Assembly (NCBI GenBank): GCA_016218545.1
Contig: JACRDQ010000036.1
Location: forward strand, 62,001-126,000
Source: Elusimicrobiota bacterium
GTDB taxonomy: Bacteria > Elusimicrobiota > Elusimicrobia > UBA1565 > UBA9628
Length of the DNA: 64,000 bases
Direction of reading: 5' to 3'
Numbering within the stretch: the stretch's first letter is position 1; each line of letters opens with the position of its first letter. A model generated the notes under the pieces. It did not search any database. It had not been told where the DNA came from and saw nothing but the letters and a program-made list of their open reading frames with translations. Positions 54,225-62,147 of this stretch are shown here, piece by piece. The position numbers and the translations under genes are program-made.

Positions 54225-55358
54225 ATGTTCAAGACCAACGAAGGCAGCACGGGCAGGCTCCTCCAGCTCTGTTCCGGCTATTTCTTCTTTTACGTGATCT
54301 TCGGCGTGGCCACCAAGTGCTTCACGGGAAAGGCAGCCATCGTGACGCCGGTCATGAACGACATGGAGTTCCTGGTCTGGAGCACCCTGGGAGGCTCGCT
54401 GATCTGCCTCATCGTCGTCCTCTTCGCGGGCTGGTGGAGGACCAAGACCGACCGCTTCACCCAGTGGGGCCCGTTCCAGGTGCCGGTCGAGTTCTGCTAC
54501 ATCATCCCTTCGGGCATCTGCACCGCGATCGTCATCCCCACCACGACCCTCATGTACATGCTGCTCAAGTCCGTCATGGTGGCCATGATCATCATGCGGG
54601 CGAGCGTCATCGTCATCAGCAGGCTGGTGGACGAAGCCCAGATCCGGCAAGGGATCCTCAAGAAGACCGTGTACCGGGAGGAGAACATCGCGGTGGGCTT
54701 CGCCATCGCCGCCGCCTGCACCCAGGTCTTCCTCGCGAAGAGCTCGGACTTCGACTTCCTCACCAACGCGGCGGCCATGGCCGTCCTCTCAGCCTACATC
54801 CTGGCTTACTCGTTCCGCATCTACATCATGAACTACTACAAGAACACCAGGCCCAAGGGCGTGCGCCAGGACAACAAGTGGTTCTTCTCCATCGAGCAGA
54901 TCGCGGCCAGCGTCACCATGGCCCTGATCGCGCTCCTCATCTTCTTCAGCGGCTCGGCCCTCAAGCCCGTGGTCCTGTTCCACGACGCCGTGGCCCTGCC
55001 CCACACCCAGTGGTTCCCGGCGACCACGGCCGGCGCGGTCTACGGCATGGTGGCCTTCTTCTCGGTCTTCATCTTCATGTTCAAGGGCCGCACCGCCACG
55101 TTCGCGGGCCTGGTCAACCGCCTGACCTCCCTGGTCGCGGGCACCACCGCCACCCTGGTCTCCTTCTACATCTTCGGCGGCAGGTTCCCGAGCACCGCTG
55201 ACTGGTGCTCCCTGGCCCTCATCCTCATCGCCGTGGGCTTCATGACCGTGGCGGAAAGGCGGCGCACCGCGGAGCTCGTGGCCGCAAAAGAACTCGAGAC
55301 CCCGCCGGAACCCGAAGGTCCCGGCGAGGCCTCGCTCGCGCCCGTCAAGCAATCCTAG
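54225..55358 (+). CDS. DMT/EamA-like membrane transporter
   Basis: A 377-residue protein with ten predicted membrane helices in two halves, like drug/metabolite transporters (LQLCSGYFFFYVIFGVATKC; later TLMYMLLKSVMVAMIIMRAS, the loop pattern of nucleotide-sugar and triose-phosphate relatives). The C-terminus is a charged cytoplasmic tail (TPPEPEGPGEASLAPVKQS). Substrate unknown; a polyamine or sugar-type solute is possible. Confidence 0.75.
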   Translation: MFKTNEGSTGRLLQLCSGYFFFYVIFGVATKCFTGKAAIVTPVMNDMEFLVWSTLGGSLICLIVVLFAGWWRTKTDRFTQWGPFQVPVEFCYIIPSGICTAIVIPTTTLMYMLLKSVMVAMIIMRASVIVISRLVDEAQIRQGILKKTVYREENIAVGFAIAAACTQVFLAKSSDFDFLTNAAAMAVLSAYILAYSFRIYIMNYYKNTRPKGVRQDNKWFFSIEQIAASVTMALIALLIFFSGSALKPVVLFHDAVALPHTQWFPATTAGAVYGMVAFFSVFIFMFKGRTATFAGLVNRLTSLVAGTTATLVSFYIFGGRFPSTADWCSLALILIAVGFMTVAERRRTAELVAAKELETPPEPEGPGEASLAPVKQS

Positions 55359-55795
55359 GGCTTGCTCTTCTCTAGCTTCATGCCGCAGTGGGGGCACTTG
55401 CCGTCCTTGGTCTTCTCCCCCGTGTAGCAGCCCTTCATCGGACACTCGTAGGTCTTGGCCTTGCCGGCGTCCTTGCCTTTGACCTGCTCACCCTTGTCGC
55501 GGCTCGGGCAGGCCTGGAGATGCTGGGACACGTTGGCCGCAGCTTCCTGTATCTGCTTGACCGCGGCAGGTTCCTTGGCCGTGATCGTGATGGTGACCCC
55601 GTTGTCGATGTTGATCACCTTGACCTCAGCGCCCGGGACCTTGTAGGGGCAGACCGCACGCGCCTTGGCCTGGTCCTTATCCTTGTCATGGCCGCAATGG
55701 CCGCAATCAGCCAAGGCGGAGTTGACCGCCACGATGGCCAGAGCCGCGGTGATGGCAAAGCCGGCAAAGATCCATTCCTTCCTGTTTTCGCTCAT
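55355..55795 (-). CDS. Membrane-anchored heavy-metal-binding domain protein
   Basis: 146 residues. One N-terminal membrane segment (about 9-28, IFAGFAITAALAIVAVNSALA) is followed by CGHCGHDKDKD and a C-terminal domain YECPMKGCYTGEKTKDGKCP plus HCGMKLEK, the heavy-metal-binding motif found in copper efflux proteins. It would hold metal in the periplasm. GGAAGGAGG lies five bases before the ATG. Its stop overlaps the transporter end. Confidence 0.8.
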   Translation of the reverse strand: MSENRKEWIFAGFAITAALAIVAVNSALADCGHCGHDKDKDQAKARAVCPYKVPGAEVKVINIDNGVTITITAKEPAAVKQIQEAAANVSQHLQACPSRDKGEQVKGKDAGKAKTYECPMKGCYTGEKTKDGKCPHCGMKLEKSKP

Positions 55796-55946
55796 CCTAG
55801 CCTCCTTCCACTCACACGTTAGATGCCTGCGGCCTCAAAGAGATTCAGGCTCAGCCTGGTCCCACCCGGGCCTGGGTCCAGATTCTCGGGATTCCCTTCC
55901 CTGATGGCCCATGTAAGACACCCCTTGGCTGGGCTAGAATCTCTCC

Positions 55947-56639
55947 ATGACCATTCTGGCCCTGGCCATCAGCCTTGTCGTGCCCGTGTCTCTCATCTCA
56001 GCCCAGACCATCAAGACCGTCCCGGCCGGGGTCTCCGCCGGCGCGGTCCCCAGGCCGGGCCTCCCCGCCCTTTCCTCCGTCTCTCCGCTCCAGCTCGGAC
56101 CAGCGGTCCCCTCGCTCTCCGCCCCAGCGCCGTCCCTGGCCCTGTCCTGGTCTCCTGCGCCTGAGGTCCCTCAGGACGCATCGGCCAAGGTCGCCGGGAT
56201 CAGCCAGGCCGTGGAAGCCGACCTGGCCGGCCTCAAGGACGCTCAGAACATCCCAGGCGAGTCCGCCTCAGCCTCGGGCGAAGCCGTGCTCCGCGCCCTG
56301 ACCGGCGAGAAGGCGGCCGGAACCTCGAACAAGACGGTCTCCGTCCCTGAGGCGGAGGGGCAAGCCTCAGGAGTCAGCGCGGCCCTGGTCCCTGCGGTCC
56401 CTCTTCCGGCCGGGCAAGCGTCTCTTTCCGTGGAAGCGGCTATGGGCGCCTCCCGGGCGGAATCCCCCCGGACCTGGAAGGACGACCTCCGGTCCTTGGC
56501 CGTGACCGCGGCCGCGGCTGCCGGGATCATCGGCTATCTCGTGGGCCTGGCCTGGCTCTTGGCCTGGATGTTCTCTCCCATCGTCAACGTGCCCATCGAC
56601 CCTTCCGGGGTCGATCCCATCAGCGACTTCTTCCGCTAG
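55947..56639 (+). CDS. Exported alanine/proline-rich protein with C-terminal membrane helix
   Basis: 230 residues. A signal peptide (MTILALAISLVVPVSLISA) precedes a low-complexity, Ser/Pro/Ala-rich body and a C-terminal membrane span (about 188-212, AAAAGIIGYLVGLAWLLAWM). It therefore looks like an anchored extracellular or periplasmic protein. The composition recalls the N-terminal part of the exported HAD protein at 5083-6756. A TAGAAT box lies six bases before the ATG. No family is recognised. Confidence 0.6.
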   Translation: MTILALAISLVVPVSLISAQTIKTVPAGVSAGAVPRPGLPALSSVSPLQLGPAVPSLSAPAPSLALSWSPAPEVPQDASAKVAGISQAVEADLAGLKDAQNIPGESASASGEAVLRALTGEKAAGTSNKTVSVPEAEGQASGVSAALVPAVPLPAGQASLSVEAAMGASRAESPRTWKDDLRSLAVTAAAAAGIIGYLVGLAWLLAWMFSPIVNVPIDPSGVDPISDFFR

Positions 56640-56694
56640 AATCCTTTAGGCTCCCTCGGCATCTCAATGTCAGAAAGCTCCCAGGGGGATCCTT

Positions 56695-57303
56695 ATGACC
56701 TATGTGTTCGCCGCGCTCCTGCTCACGCAGACGTGCTGGGCCGCCGGCCCGGCGCCCGGGAAGGCGGACCCAGCCAAGGACCTGCTGAGCTTCACCATCG
56801 ACCCGGACCACTCGAGCGTAGGCTTCCGCATCCGGCACCTCGTGGGCAGGGTCCCAGGCAAGTTCACCCGGTTCAGCGGGAGCTTCAGCGGCAAGCGTTC
56901 GGACCCCGGCACCTGGAAGACCGAGGCCAAGATCGACGCCGGGAGCATCGACACGGGCGTGGTCAAGAGGGACGAGCACCTGCGCTCCGCGGACTTCCTC
57001 GACACGGCCAAGTGTCCAGAGATCTCCTTCGTGAGCAAGAAAGCCTTCGGCGCGGCCAAGACCACGGCCAAGCTCAAGGGAGAGCTCACCCTGCACTGCG
57101 TGACCAAGCCCGTGGTCCTCGACCTCGAGTCAGACGGCACGGCCAAGGACCCAAGGGGGGACCTGCGGGCGGGCGTGACGGCCCGGGCCAAGATCAACCG
57201 GAAGGACTACGGGATCGTGTTCAACCAGGTGCTAGACACCGGCGGCACCCTGCTGGGCGACGAGGTGGAGATCACGATCGACGTCGAGGGCGTGGCCCGC
57301 TGA
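56695..57303 (+). CDS. YceI-family exported lipid-binding protein
   Basis: 202 residues with a signal peptide and a YceI lipocalin-like barrel: SFTIDPDHSSVGFRIRHLVG, IDTGVVKRDEHLRSADFLDT (the DxRDxHLRS pattern), LKGELTLHCVTKPVVLDL and INRKDYGIVFNQVLDTGGTL. The family binds polyisoprenoids. AGGGGGA is eight bases before ATG 56695. Confidence 0.92.
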   Translation: MTYVFAALLLTQTCWAAGPAPGKADPAKDLLSFTIDPDHSSVGFRIRHLVGRVPGKFTRFSGSFSGKRSDPGTWKTEAKIDAGSIDTGVVKRDEHLRSADFLDTAKCPEISFVSKKAFGAAKTTAKLKGELTLHCVTKPVVLDLESDGTAKDPRGDLRAGVTARAKINRKDYGIVFNQVLDTGGTLLGDEVEITIDVEGVAR

Positions 57304-57801
57304 GCCCGGGCCCGGGCGCGCTCCCCGGCCCAGGTCGCGGCCGTGGACCCTGAGCCACTTGCGGTGCTTCTTGTAGTCGGGGCACCAGACCGCGACCTGC
57401 GCCCAGTATCTCTTGGAGTGGTTCATCTCCACGAGGTGGCAGAGCTCGTGGACGATGACGTAGTCGAGGACCTCCGGGGGAGCCCAGAGCAGCCGCCAGT
57501 TGAAGTTGAGGTTCCCCTTCTTGGAGCAACTGGCCCACCGCGTGGACTGGTCCTTGATGCGGAGCTTGTGGTAGCGCAGGTCCATCTTCCCGCACCAGAA
57601 GGCGAGCCTCCGGGCCAGGGTCTCCCGGAGCTCGGTCTCGGCCCTGCGGCGCCGCTCCCCACACGCCAGCCTCCCGGGCCTCGGCCGGGCAGGGGGCGCC
57701 GCGCGCGGAGGGACCGGCCGCGCCGGGGCGAACATGCCCGGAAACTCCGACCGGAGGTCCTCCAGGAAGGAGCGGACCTCGTCGAGCAGCGCGCCGATCA
57801 C
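57232..57801 (-). CDS. YgjP-like (M48-type) metallopeptidase, second copy
   Basis: 189 residues. The conserved part runs from STRWASCSKKGNLNFNWRLL to YVIVHELCHLVEMNHSKRYW (HExxH plus His), with HRKWLRVHG after it. The N-terminal 60 residues are Pro/Arg-rich and lack the usual first domain. The last about 35 residues read antisense through the end of the YceI gene (72-base overlap), so the natural end may be less conserved. It is unrelated in position to the restriction operon. Confidence 0.75.
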   Translation of the reverse strand: MIGALLDEVRSFLEDLRSEFPGMFAPARPVPPRAAPPARPRPGRLACGERRRRAETELRETLARRLAFWCGKMDLRYHKLRIKDQSTRWASCSKKGNLNFNWRLLWAPPEVLDYVIVHELCHLVEMNHSKRYWAQVAVWCPDYKKHRKWLRVHGRDLGRGARPGPGSAGHALDVDRDLHLVAQQGAAGV

Positions 57802-57821
57802 GCCCGTCGTCCGGCGGGCGC

Positions 57822-57986
57822 TTAGACCCGCTGGTTCTCTTCGACGAACTTCTTGATGTCCTCAATGTGCTCGAGGACGAGCTTGGCCTTGCTCACGCCG
57901 AACTGGAAGGGATACTTGTCATCCGGGTTGCGCTTGAGGATGATCATCTTGTTGCCCTTGAACTCGCCGAACTCCACGATCGCCAT
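57822..57986 (-). CDS. Small conserved protein, unknown function
   Basis: 54 residues: MAIVEFGEFKGNKMIILKRN followed by DDKYPFQFGVSKAKLVLEHI and a helical end. The sequence resembles short proteins of unknown role found in several phyla (start xLVEFGTFKGNK). AAAGGAG lies eight bases before ATG 57986, which therefore beats the longer frame from 58025. It precedes the YgjP gene by 20 bases. Confidence 0.7.
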   Translation of the reverse strand: MAIVEFGEFKGNKMIILKRNPDDKYPFQFGVSKAKLVLEHIEDIKKFVEENQRV

Positions 57987-58040
57987 TAGAGGTCTCCTTT
58001 GGGTCAGCCGTTGCACCGGCCGCATATCTTACTTATTCGG

Positions 58041-58421
58041 CTAGACCTTGACCACCTGCGTGCCCGCGATGAGGTCGTGGAGGGCCTTGCGGTCCTCGCG
58101 CAGGGCGAGCAGGGAGCCGAGCCAGAAGGTGAGGCCCGTCACGAAGTAGCCCAGGCACCGCATGAGAGCCTGAGGCATGGTCAGGCCGGAGCCGTCGTCC
58201 ATCACGACCTTGATCTTCATGACCTTCTTGCCCAGGGTCTGGCCCCGGACGCCGAAGGGCGTATCCTGGGTCCAGCAATAGGCGCAGTAGGCCCACGGCA
58301 GGACGATGCCGATGATGAGCCCCAGCAGCGGGATCATCCCGATGAGGAACGACGCCACGGACAGCAGCACCCCGTCGATGATGAGCGCCGCCGCCCGGGT
58401 CCCGAAATCAGCCTTGGTCAT
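58041..58421 (-). CDS. RDD-family membrane protein
   Basis: 126 residues: FGTRAAALIIDGVLLSVASF (the RDD first-helix pattern with the Asp kept), LIIGIVLPWAYCAYCW, then TPFGVRGQTLGKKVMKIKVV and REDRKALHDLIAGTQVV. Two to three membrane helices. The family is linked to ion transport in some bacteria. AAGGAGGA precedes the ATG by eight bases, with a TAGAAT box 40 bases up. Confidence 0.88.
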   Translation of the reverse strand: MTKADFGTRAAALIIDGVLLSVASFLIGMIPLLGLIIGIVLPWAYCAYCWTQDTPFGVRGQTLGKKVMKIKVVMDDGSGLTMPQALMRCLGYFVTGLTFWLGSLLALREDRKALHDLIAGTQVVKV

Positions 58422-58596
58422 GTCCCGTCCTCCTTCCGGGATAGGGATCCCGGATGCCGTATTCTAGCACAACCCGAAGGCCCGACCGGACACCAGGGGT
58501 CCTTTGCCGGGCAGACCATGGGCCCAAAGCCTCTTATCGTCCTCTCCGATCCATGATATCCTGGATGACGGCGTCTATCAAAGACAGGAGGACCCA

Positions 58597-59262
58597 TTGA
58601 TCAAGAACTTCGCTTTCCTCTGCGCGGCTGCGATCCTCGTGCCCGCAGCCTCTTGGGCGCAGGAGGTCTCGGACCCGGAGTGCGTCGAATCTCCTTACGG
58701 CTGCCCCGGCGGCAGCGGCGGCGGCAGCAATGGGGACGACTGGCCGGTGCCGATCCCCGGCCCCAACGCCGCGTTCCAGTGGTCGCGGCCCTTCGTCGGC
58801 GCCACCTGCGTCACCAGCAACCAGTGGACCGAGAAATGCTTCCATGAGACCGGCGGGCAGGCCGTCGCGAGGCTGGGCAAGAAGGTCACCAGCGGATTCG
58901 TCCACGGCCTGGCGGAAGAAGCGCTGCGCATGAAGTTCCCCTACGAGATGTCGCGGTCCAAGATCTACATCAAGCTCGCCCAGCTCGAGATCGAGATGAT
59001 CAAGGCTCTCGAGAAGCAGTTCCAGGAAGACCTCAAGCGCATGGAGCCGATGACCTCCGATTCCTATGAGACGCAGATGCGCAAGCTGCAGATGATCGCC
59101 GCGGACACGAAGGTCATCAACGAGTGGGCCGCAGCCGCCAAGCAGGCCGCCGGCTACGGAAGCTGGACCGACCTGCACCGCCGGCGCACCTTCGAGTTCA
59201 ACGGCGGCCTCGCCTACCGCCAACTGGGGGAGACCCTGGTCGGCAAGGAATGGTTCCGCTGA
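58597..59262 (+). CDS. Exported protein of unknown function, TTG start
   Basis: 221 residues. A signal peptide (IKNFAFLCAAAILVPAASWA) is followed by a Gly/Ser-rich piece and a mainly helical body (SKIYIKLAQLEIEMIKALEK). Two cysteine pairs lie near the N-terminus (ECVESPYGCPG, ATCVTSNQWTEKCF) and may form disulfides. The start is TTG 58597, five bases after AGGAGG and directly before the signal peptide; an ATG-started frame from 58504 is not homologous to anything and is set aside. Confidence 0.7.
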   Translation: MIKNFAFLCAAAILVPAASWAQEVSDPECVESPYGCPGGSGGGSNGDDWPVPIPGPNAAFQWSRPFVGATCVTSNQWTEKCFHETGGQAVARLGKKVTSGFVHGLAEEALRMKFPYEMSRSKIYIKLAQLEIEMIKALEKQFQEDLKRMEPMTSDSYETQMRKLQMIAADTKVINEWAAAAKQAAGYGSWTDLHRRRTFEFNGGLAYRQLGETLVGKEWFR

Positions 59263-59294
59263 AGCTCGGCTGACCTTCCCCCTGGAAAGCAGAA

Positions 59295-59317
59295 CGACAG
59301 CCCGCCTTGGGCTGTCG
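59295..59317. terminator. Possible terminator hairpin between converging genes
   Basis: CGACAGCCC (59295-59303) pairs with GGGCTGTCG (59309-59317) over a five-base loop. There is no T tract on either side, so termination is uncertain. Confidence 0.4.
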
Positions 59318-59395
59318 TCGTGAACCTGCCTCGGGAATCCGGAGCGGGCGCCCCTTCGTCTTCGACTCCGGGACAGCCCGCGGTCTGAGGAAAAC

Positions 59396-59469
59396 TGGAG
59401 CGGGCGAGGAGAATCGAACTCCCATCTCTACCTTGGCAAGGTAGCGTTCTACCACTGAACCACGCCCGC
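59396..59469 (-). tRNA. tRNA-Gly (GCC)
   Basis: On the minus strand GCGGGCG pairs with CGCCCGC; the anticodon loop TTGCCAA gives anticodon GCC, and the T arm is GGGAG-TTCGATT-CTCCT-like. CCA is encoded after a U discriminator. It reads GGC and GGU codons. Confidence 0.97.
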
Positions 59470-59554
59470 ATGTCACAAGCCCCCCAGGGGGAGGCGCGCA
59501 GCCGTGGGGGCCAGCGCTTGACGGCGTACATTATACTATACCCGGGCCCGGATT

Positions 59555-60769
59555 CTAAACCCCAGGCTGGGTCTGCTGTCCGTGGTCCGTCTGATGTCCC
59601 GGCTGGTGGTCCGGCTTGTGCTGCGGGGGCATCAGGCGGGAGGCGTCCTCGGGCACGGCGCGGCGGTTCTCCTCGTCCATCACCGAGGTGATCTCGTCGA
59701 ACCGGGTGTCGAAGGCGCGGCAGACGTCCGGGTCGAAGAACTTGCCGGAGTGCTCGAGGATGTAGGTCCTGGCGTCGGTGACCTTCCAGGCGCCCTTGTA
59801 GACGCGCTCGGACACGAGGGCGTCGAAGACGTCGGCGACCGCGACGATGCGGGCCTCCAGGGGGATGAGGTCGCCCTTCAAGCTGTGCGGGTAGCCGTTG
59901 CCGTCGAAGGACTCGTGGTGGGCGATGGCGATGCGCGCGGCCAGCCGCAGGAGGCGGCTCTCGGCGCGGGCGAGCATCTGGCTGCCGTAGGTGGTGTGGC
60001 GCTTCATCTCCTCGTACTCGTGGGGCTCCAGCTTGCCGGGCTTGCGCAGGATGGAGTCGGGGATGGCGACCTTGCCCACGTCGTGCAGGGGCGCGGCGTA
60101 GCGGATGTCCTCGGACTCCTGGTAGGAGAGGCCCACGCCCGCGGCCAGGATGCCGGAGAAGCGGCTCATGCGGCGCAGGTGCTTGCCGGTGTCCTCCTGA
60201 TCGCGGAACTCGGCCACGAGAGCCATGCGGTAGATGGTCTCGAGGTAGGAGCGGCGCAGCTCCTCGTAGAGGGTGGCGTTCTCGATGAAGGAGGCGGCGA
60301 TGGTGGCGAGAATGCGCAGGAAGCCCTCGTCCTCCTCGTTGAAGGAGCCCTTGTTCTTGTTGAGGACCTCGAAGACGCCGAGGCTCTTGCCGTCGCGGCC
60401 CTTGAGCGGGACGGCGAGCACGTTCTTGGTCTGGTAGCCGGTGATGCGGTCGAGATCCTGGTTGAAGCGGGGGTCGCGGTAGGCGTCGCGGATATTGATG
60501 GCGTTCCCGGTCTTGGCCACGAACCCGGCGATGCCGCGGCCCAGCGGGATGCGCAGGACCTTCTCCCCGATGCCTAGGGCCACCTTGGTCCAGAGCTCGC
60601 CCTTGTAGTCGTCGATGAGAAAGACCGAGCAGCGGTCCGCGTCGAGGATGCGGCGGACCTCCTCGGCGATGAGGGTGAGCAGCGAGTCCAGGCGGGTCTC
60701 GACCGCGATGATCCTGCCGAAACGGGCCAGCAGCATCTGGCGCTTCTCGAGTTCCTGTCTTCTGCCCAT
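59555..60769 (-). CDS. GAF / HD-GYP cyclic-di-GMP phosphodiesterase
   Basis: The 404-residue protein has a GAF domain (about 20-165; ILDADRCSVFLIDDYKGELW) and then an HD-GYP domain: HLRRMSRFSGILAAGVGL, the metal pair LHDVGKVAIPDS near residue 226, IAHHESFDGNGYPHSLKGDL near 280 and DVFDALVSERVYK. It hydrolyses cyclic-di-GMP under control of a GAF ligand or redox signal. The tail (HKPDHQPGHQTDHGQQTQPG) is His/Gln-rich. It ends three bases from the next upstream gene. Confidence 0.9.
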   Translation of the reverse strand: MGRRQELEKRQMLLARFGRIIAVETRLDSLLTLIAEEVRRILDADRCSVFLIDDYKGELWTKVALGIGEKVLRIPLGRGIAGFVAKTGNAINIRDAYRDPRFNQDLDRITGYQTKNVLAVPLKGRDGKSLGVFEVLNKNKGSFNEEDEGFLRILATIAASFIENATLYEELRRSYLETIYRMALVAEFRDQEDTGKHLRRMSRFSGILAAGVGLSYQESEDIRYAAPLHDVGKVAIPDSILRKPGKLEPHEYEEMKRHTTYGSQMLARAESRLLRLAARIAIAHHESFDGNGYPHSLKGDLIPLEARIVAVADVFDALVSERVYKGAWKVTDARTYILEHSGKFFDPDVCRAFDTRFDEITSVMDEENRRAVPEDASRLMPPQHKPDHQPGHQTDHGQQTQPGV

Positions 60770-60772
60770 GGT

Positions 60773-62083
60773 CTAGGGGGTGCGCGGCTGGCGGTCGAGG
60801 GCCTCGGCGACGAGCTCGCTCACGTGCCGGACCTCCGCCTCAGGATAGTATTTCTTCAGGCCGTGGGCAAGCTGGATGAGGCAGGAGGTCGCGCTCGCCG
60901 CGACGCGCCCGGCCTGGACCGAGGCCGCGTCGCCGATCTTGCGCCGCAGGAGCGCGTCCGAGAGGTCCGGGTGGCTGAAGCCGAAGGCCCCGGCCCCTCC
61001 GCAGCAGGAGTCGGACTCCGGCATCTCCACGAAACGGGACCCGGCCACGGCGGCCAGGACCTTCCGCGGCGCCTCCACGATGCCCTGGCCGTGGCGGCAC
61101 CTGCAGGACTCGTGCCACGTCACGCGGGGGCCGTCCCCGGAGGAAGGGATGGCGGCCGCGTGGTCGGCCAGGAGCTCCACGGCGTCGCGCACGCGGCCGG
61201 CCAGGGCCCGGGCAGGCTCGGCCCACTGCGGGTCCGAGAGCAGGAGCTGCGGGTAGGACTTCAGGTGCGCGGCGCAGGAGGAGCAATCCACCACCACCGG
61301 AAGGTCCATGCCGCCGGGGACCTTGGAGGCCTGGTACTTCCAGACCGCGATGACCTCGCGGGCCATCTCCCGGCTGGTCTCCAGGTCGCCGTAGTTGAAG
61401 CAGACCAGGCCGCAGCAGGGGCTCTCCAGCCAGGCTCCGGGCCCGGCCAGGCGGTCGAGCGCCCGGGTCGTGGCCAGCCCGACCCGGGGGTGGATGTAGT
61501 TGGGACCGCAGGCCGCGAGGTAGAACCACGCGGGCTTCTCCGGGACCGGACGCCGGGCCAGGGTCTCGCAGAGGAACTCCGACGGGGTCTCCAGGAGCTC
61601 GGCGTCGGCCACGGCGAGCCAGCGCAGGCCCAGGAGGTCCAGCAGCCCCGAGGCGGCGGCCAGCCTCGAGAGGCCCAGCCGCTTGGCGATGAACGAGGCC
61701 TTGAGCAGCCGCGCCAGGAGCCGCGGCCTGCGGACGATGAAGGAGAGCAGCCTCTCGACCCAGCGCGGCGAGGCGCCCATGAGCCTGCGGCCTTCCAGGA
61801 CGATGTCCGGGGTGGGGACGCGCGCGTAGCAGGCGCTGGTGCACGCCCCGCAGAGCAGGCAGGTCGTCAGCGCCTCCTTGAGGCTCTCCGAGCCCTGGGT
61901 CTTGCCTTCGATGAGCATGCGCACGAGCTGGTTGCGTCCCCTTCCGGAGCGGGACTCGCGGCCCGTGGCCGCGTAGGTCGGGCAGGCGGTCTCGCAGTAG
62001 CCGCAGCGGCTGCACTGGCTGGCCGCGTCGTAGGTGGAACGCTCCCCGAGGTCCGTGATCAGGCGTCCCAGAGAGCTGCTCAT
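60773..62083 (-). CDS. GlcF/LutA-type Fe-S oxidoreductase subunit
   Basis: The 436-residue protein has two 4Fe-4S motifs (CSRCGYCETACPTYA near residue 23 and CLLCGACTSACYARVP near 75) and two CCG domains (ACGPNYIHPR...ESPCCGLVCFNYGD; later DSCCGGAGAFGFSHP). This is the layout of the iron-sulfur subunit of glycolate oxidase and related lactate or heterodisulfide systems. The flavin subunit (GlcD type) is not in the window, so the substrate is open. It may form an operon with the HD-GYP gene (three-base gap). Confidence 0.88.
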   Translation of the reverse strand: MSSSLGRLITDLGERSTYDAASQCSRCGYCETACPTYAATGRESRSGRGRNQLVRMLIEGKTQGSESLKEALTTCLLCGACTSACYARVPTPDIVLEGRRLMGASPRWVERLLSFIVRRPRLLARLLKASFIAKRLGLSRLAAASGLLDLLGLRWLAVADAELLETPSEFLCETLARRPVPEKPAWFYLAACGPNYIHPRVGLATTRALDRLAGPGAWLESPCCGLVCFNYGDLETSREMAREVIAVWKYQASKVPGGMDLPVVVDCSSCAAHLKSYPQLLLSDPQWAEPARALAGRVRDAVELLADHAAAIPSSGDGPRVTWHESCRCRHGQGIVEAPRKVLAAVAGSRFVEMPESDSCCGGAGAFGFSHPDLSDALLRRKIGDAASVQAGRVAASATSCLIQLAHGLKKYYPEAEVRHVSELVAEALDRQPRTP

Positions 62084-62111
62084 GACTCGCTTTAAGTTAC
62101 CATTTTTCCGT

Positions 62112-62141
62112 TTGATATGCCGCCCCGCGGGGAGCTAGACT
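62112..62141 (+). promoter_or_regulatory. Promoter of the Ser/Thr kinase gene
   Basis: TTGATA (62112-62117) and TAGACT (62136-62141) with an 18-base spacer. The RNA would start near 62148, the GTG chosen as start, so a leaderless message is likely; ATG 62142 touches the -10 box. Confidence 0.55.
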
Positions 62142-62147
62142 ATGCCT

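Noticed and set aside
57232..57303. 72-base convergent overlap of YgjP-like and YceI genes as a regulatory antisense pair
   Set aside because: The overlapping tail of the YgjP-like protein is past its conserved part and the overlap is most simply a lost stop.
59295..59317. Strong intrinsic terminator
   Set aside because: The stem is good but no T tract follows on either strand, so it is listed only with low confidence.
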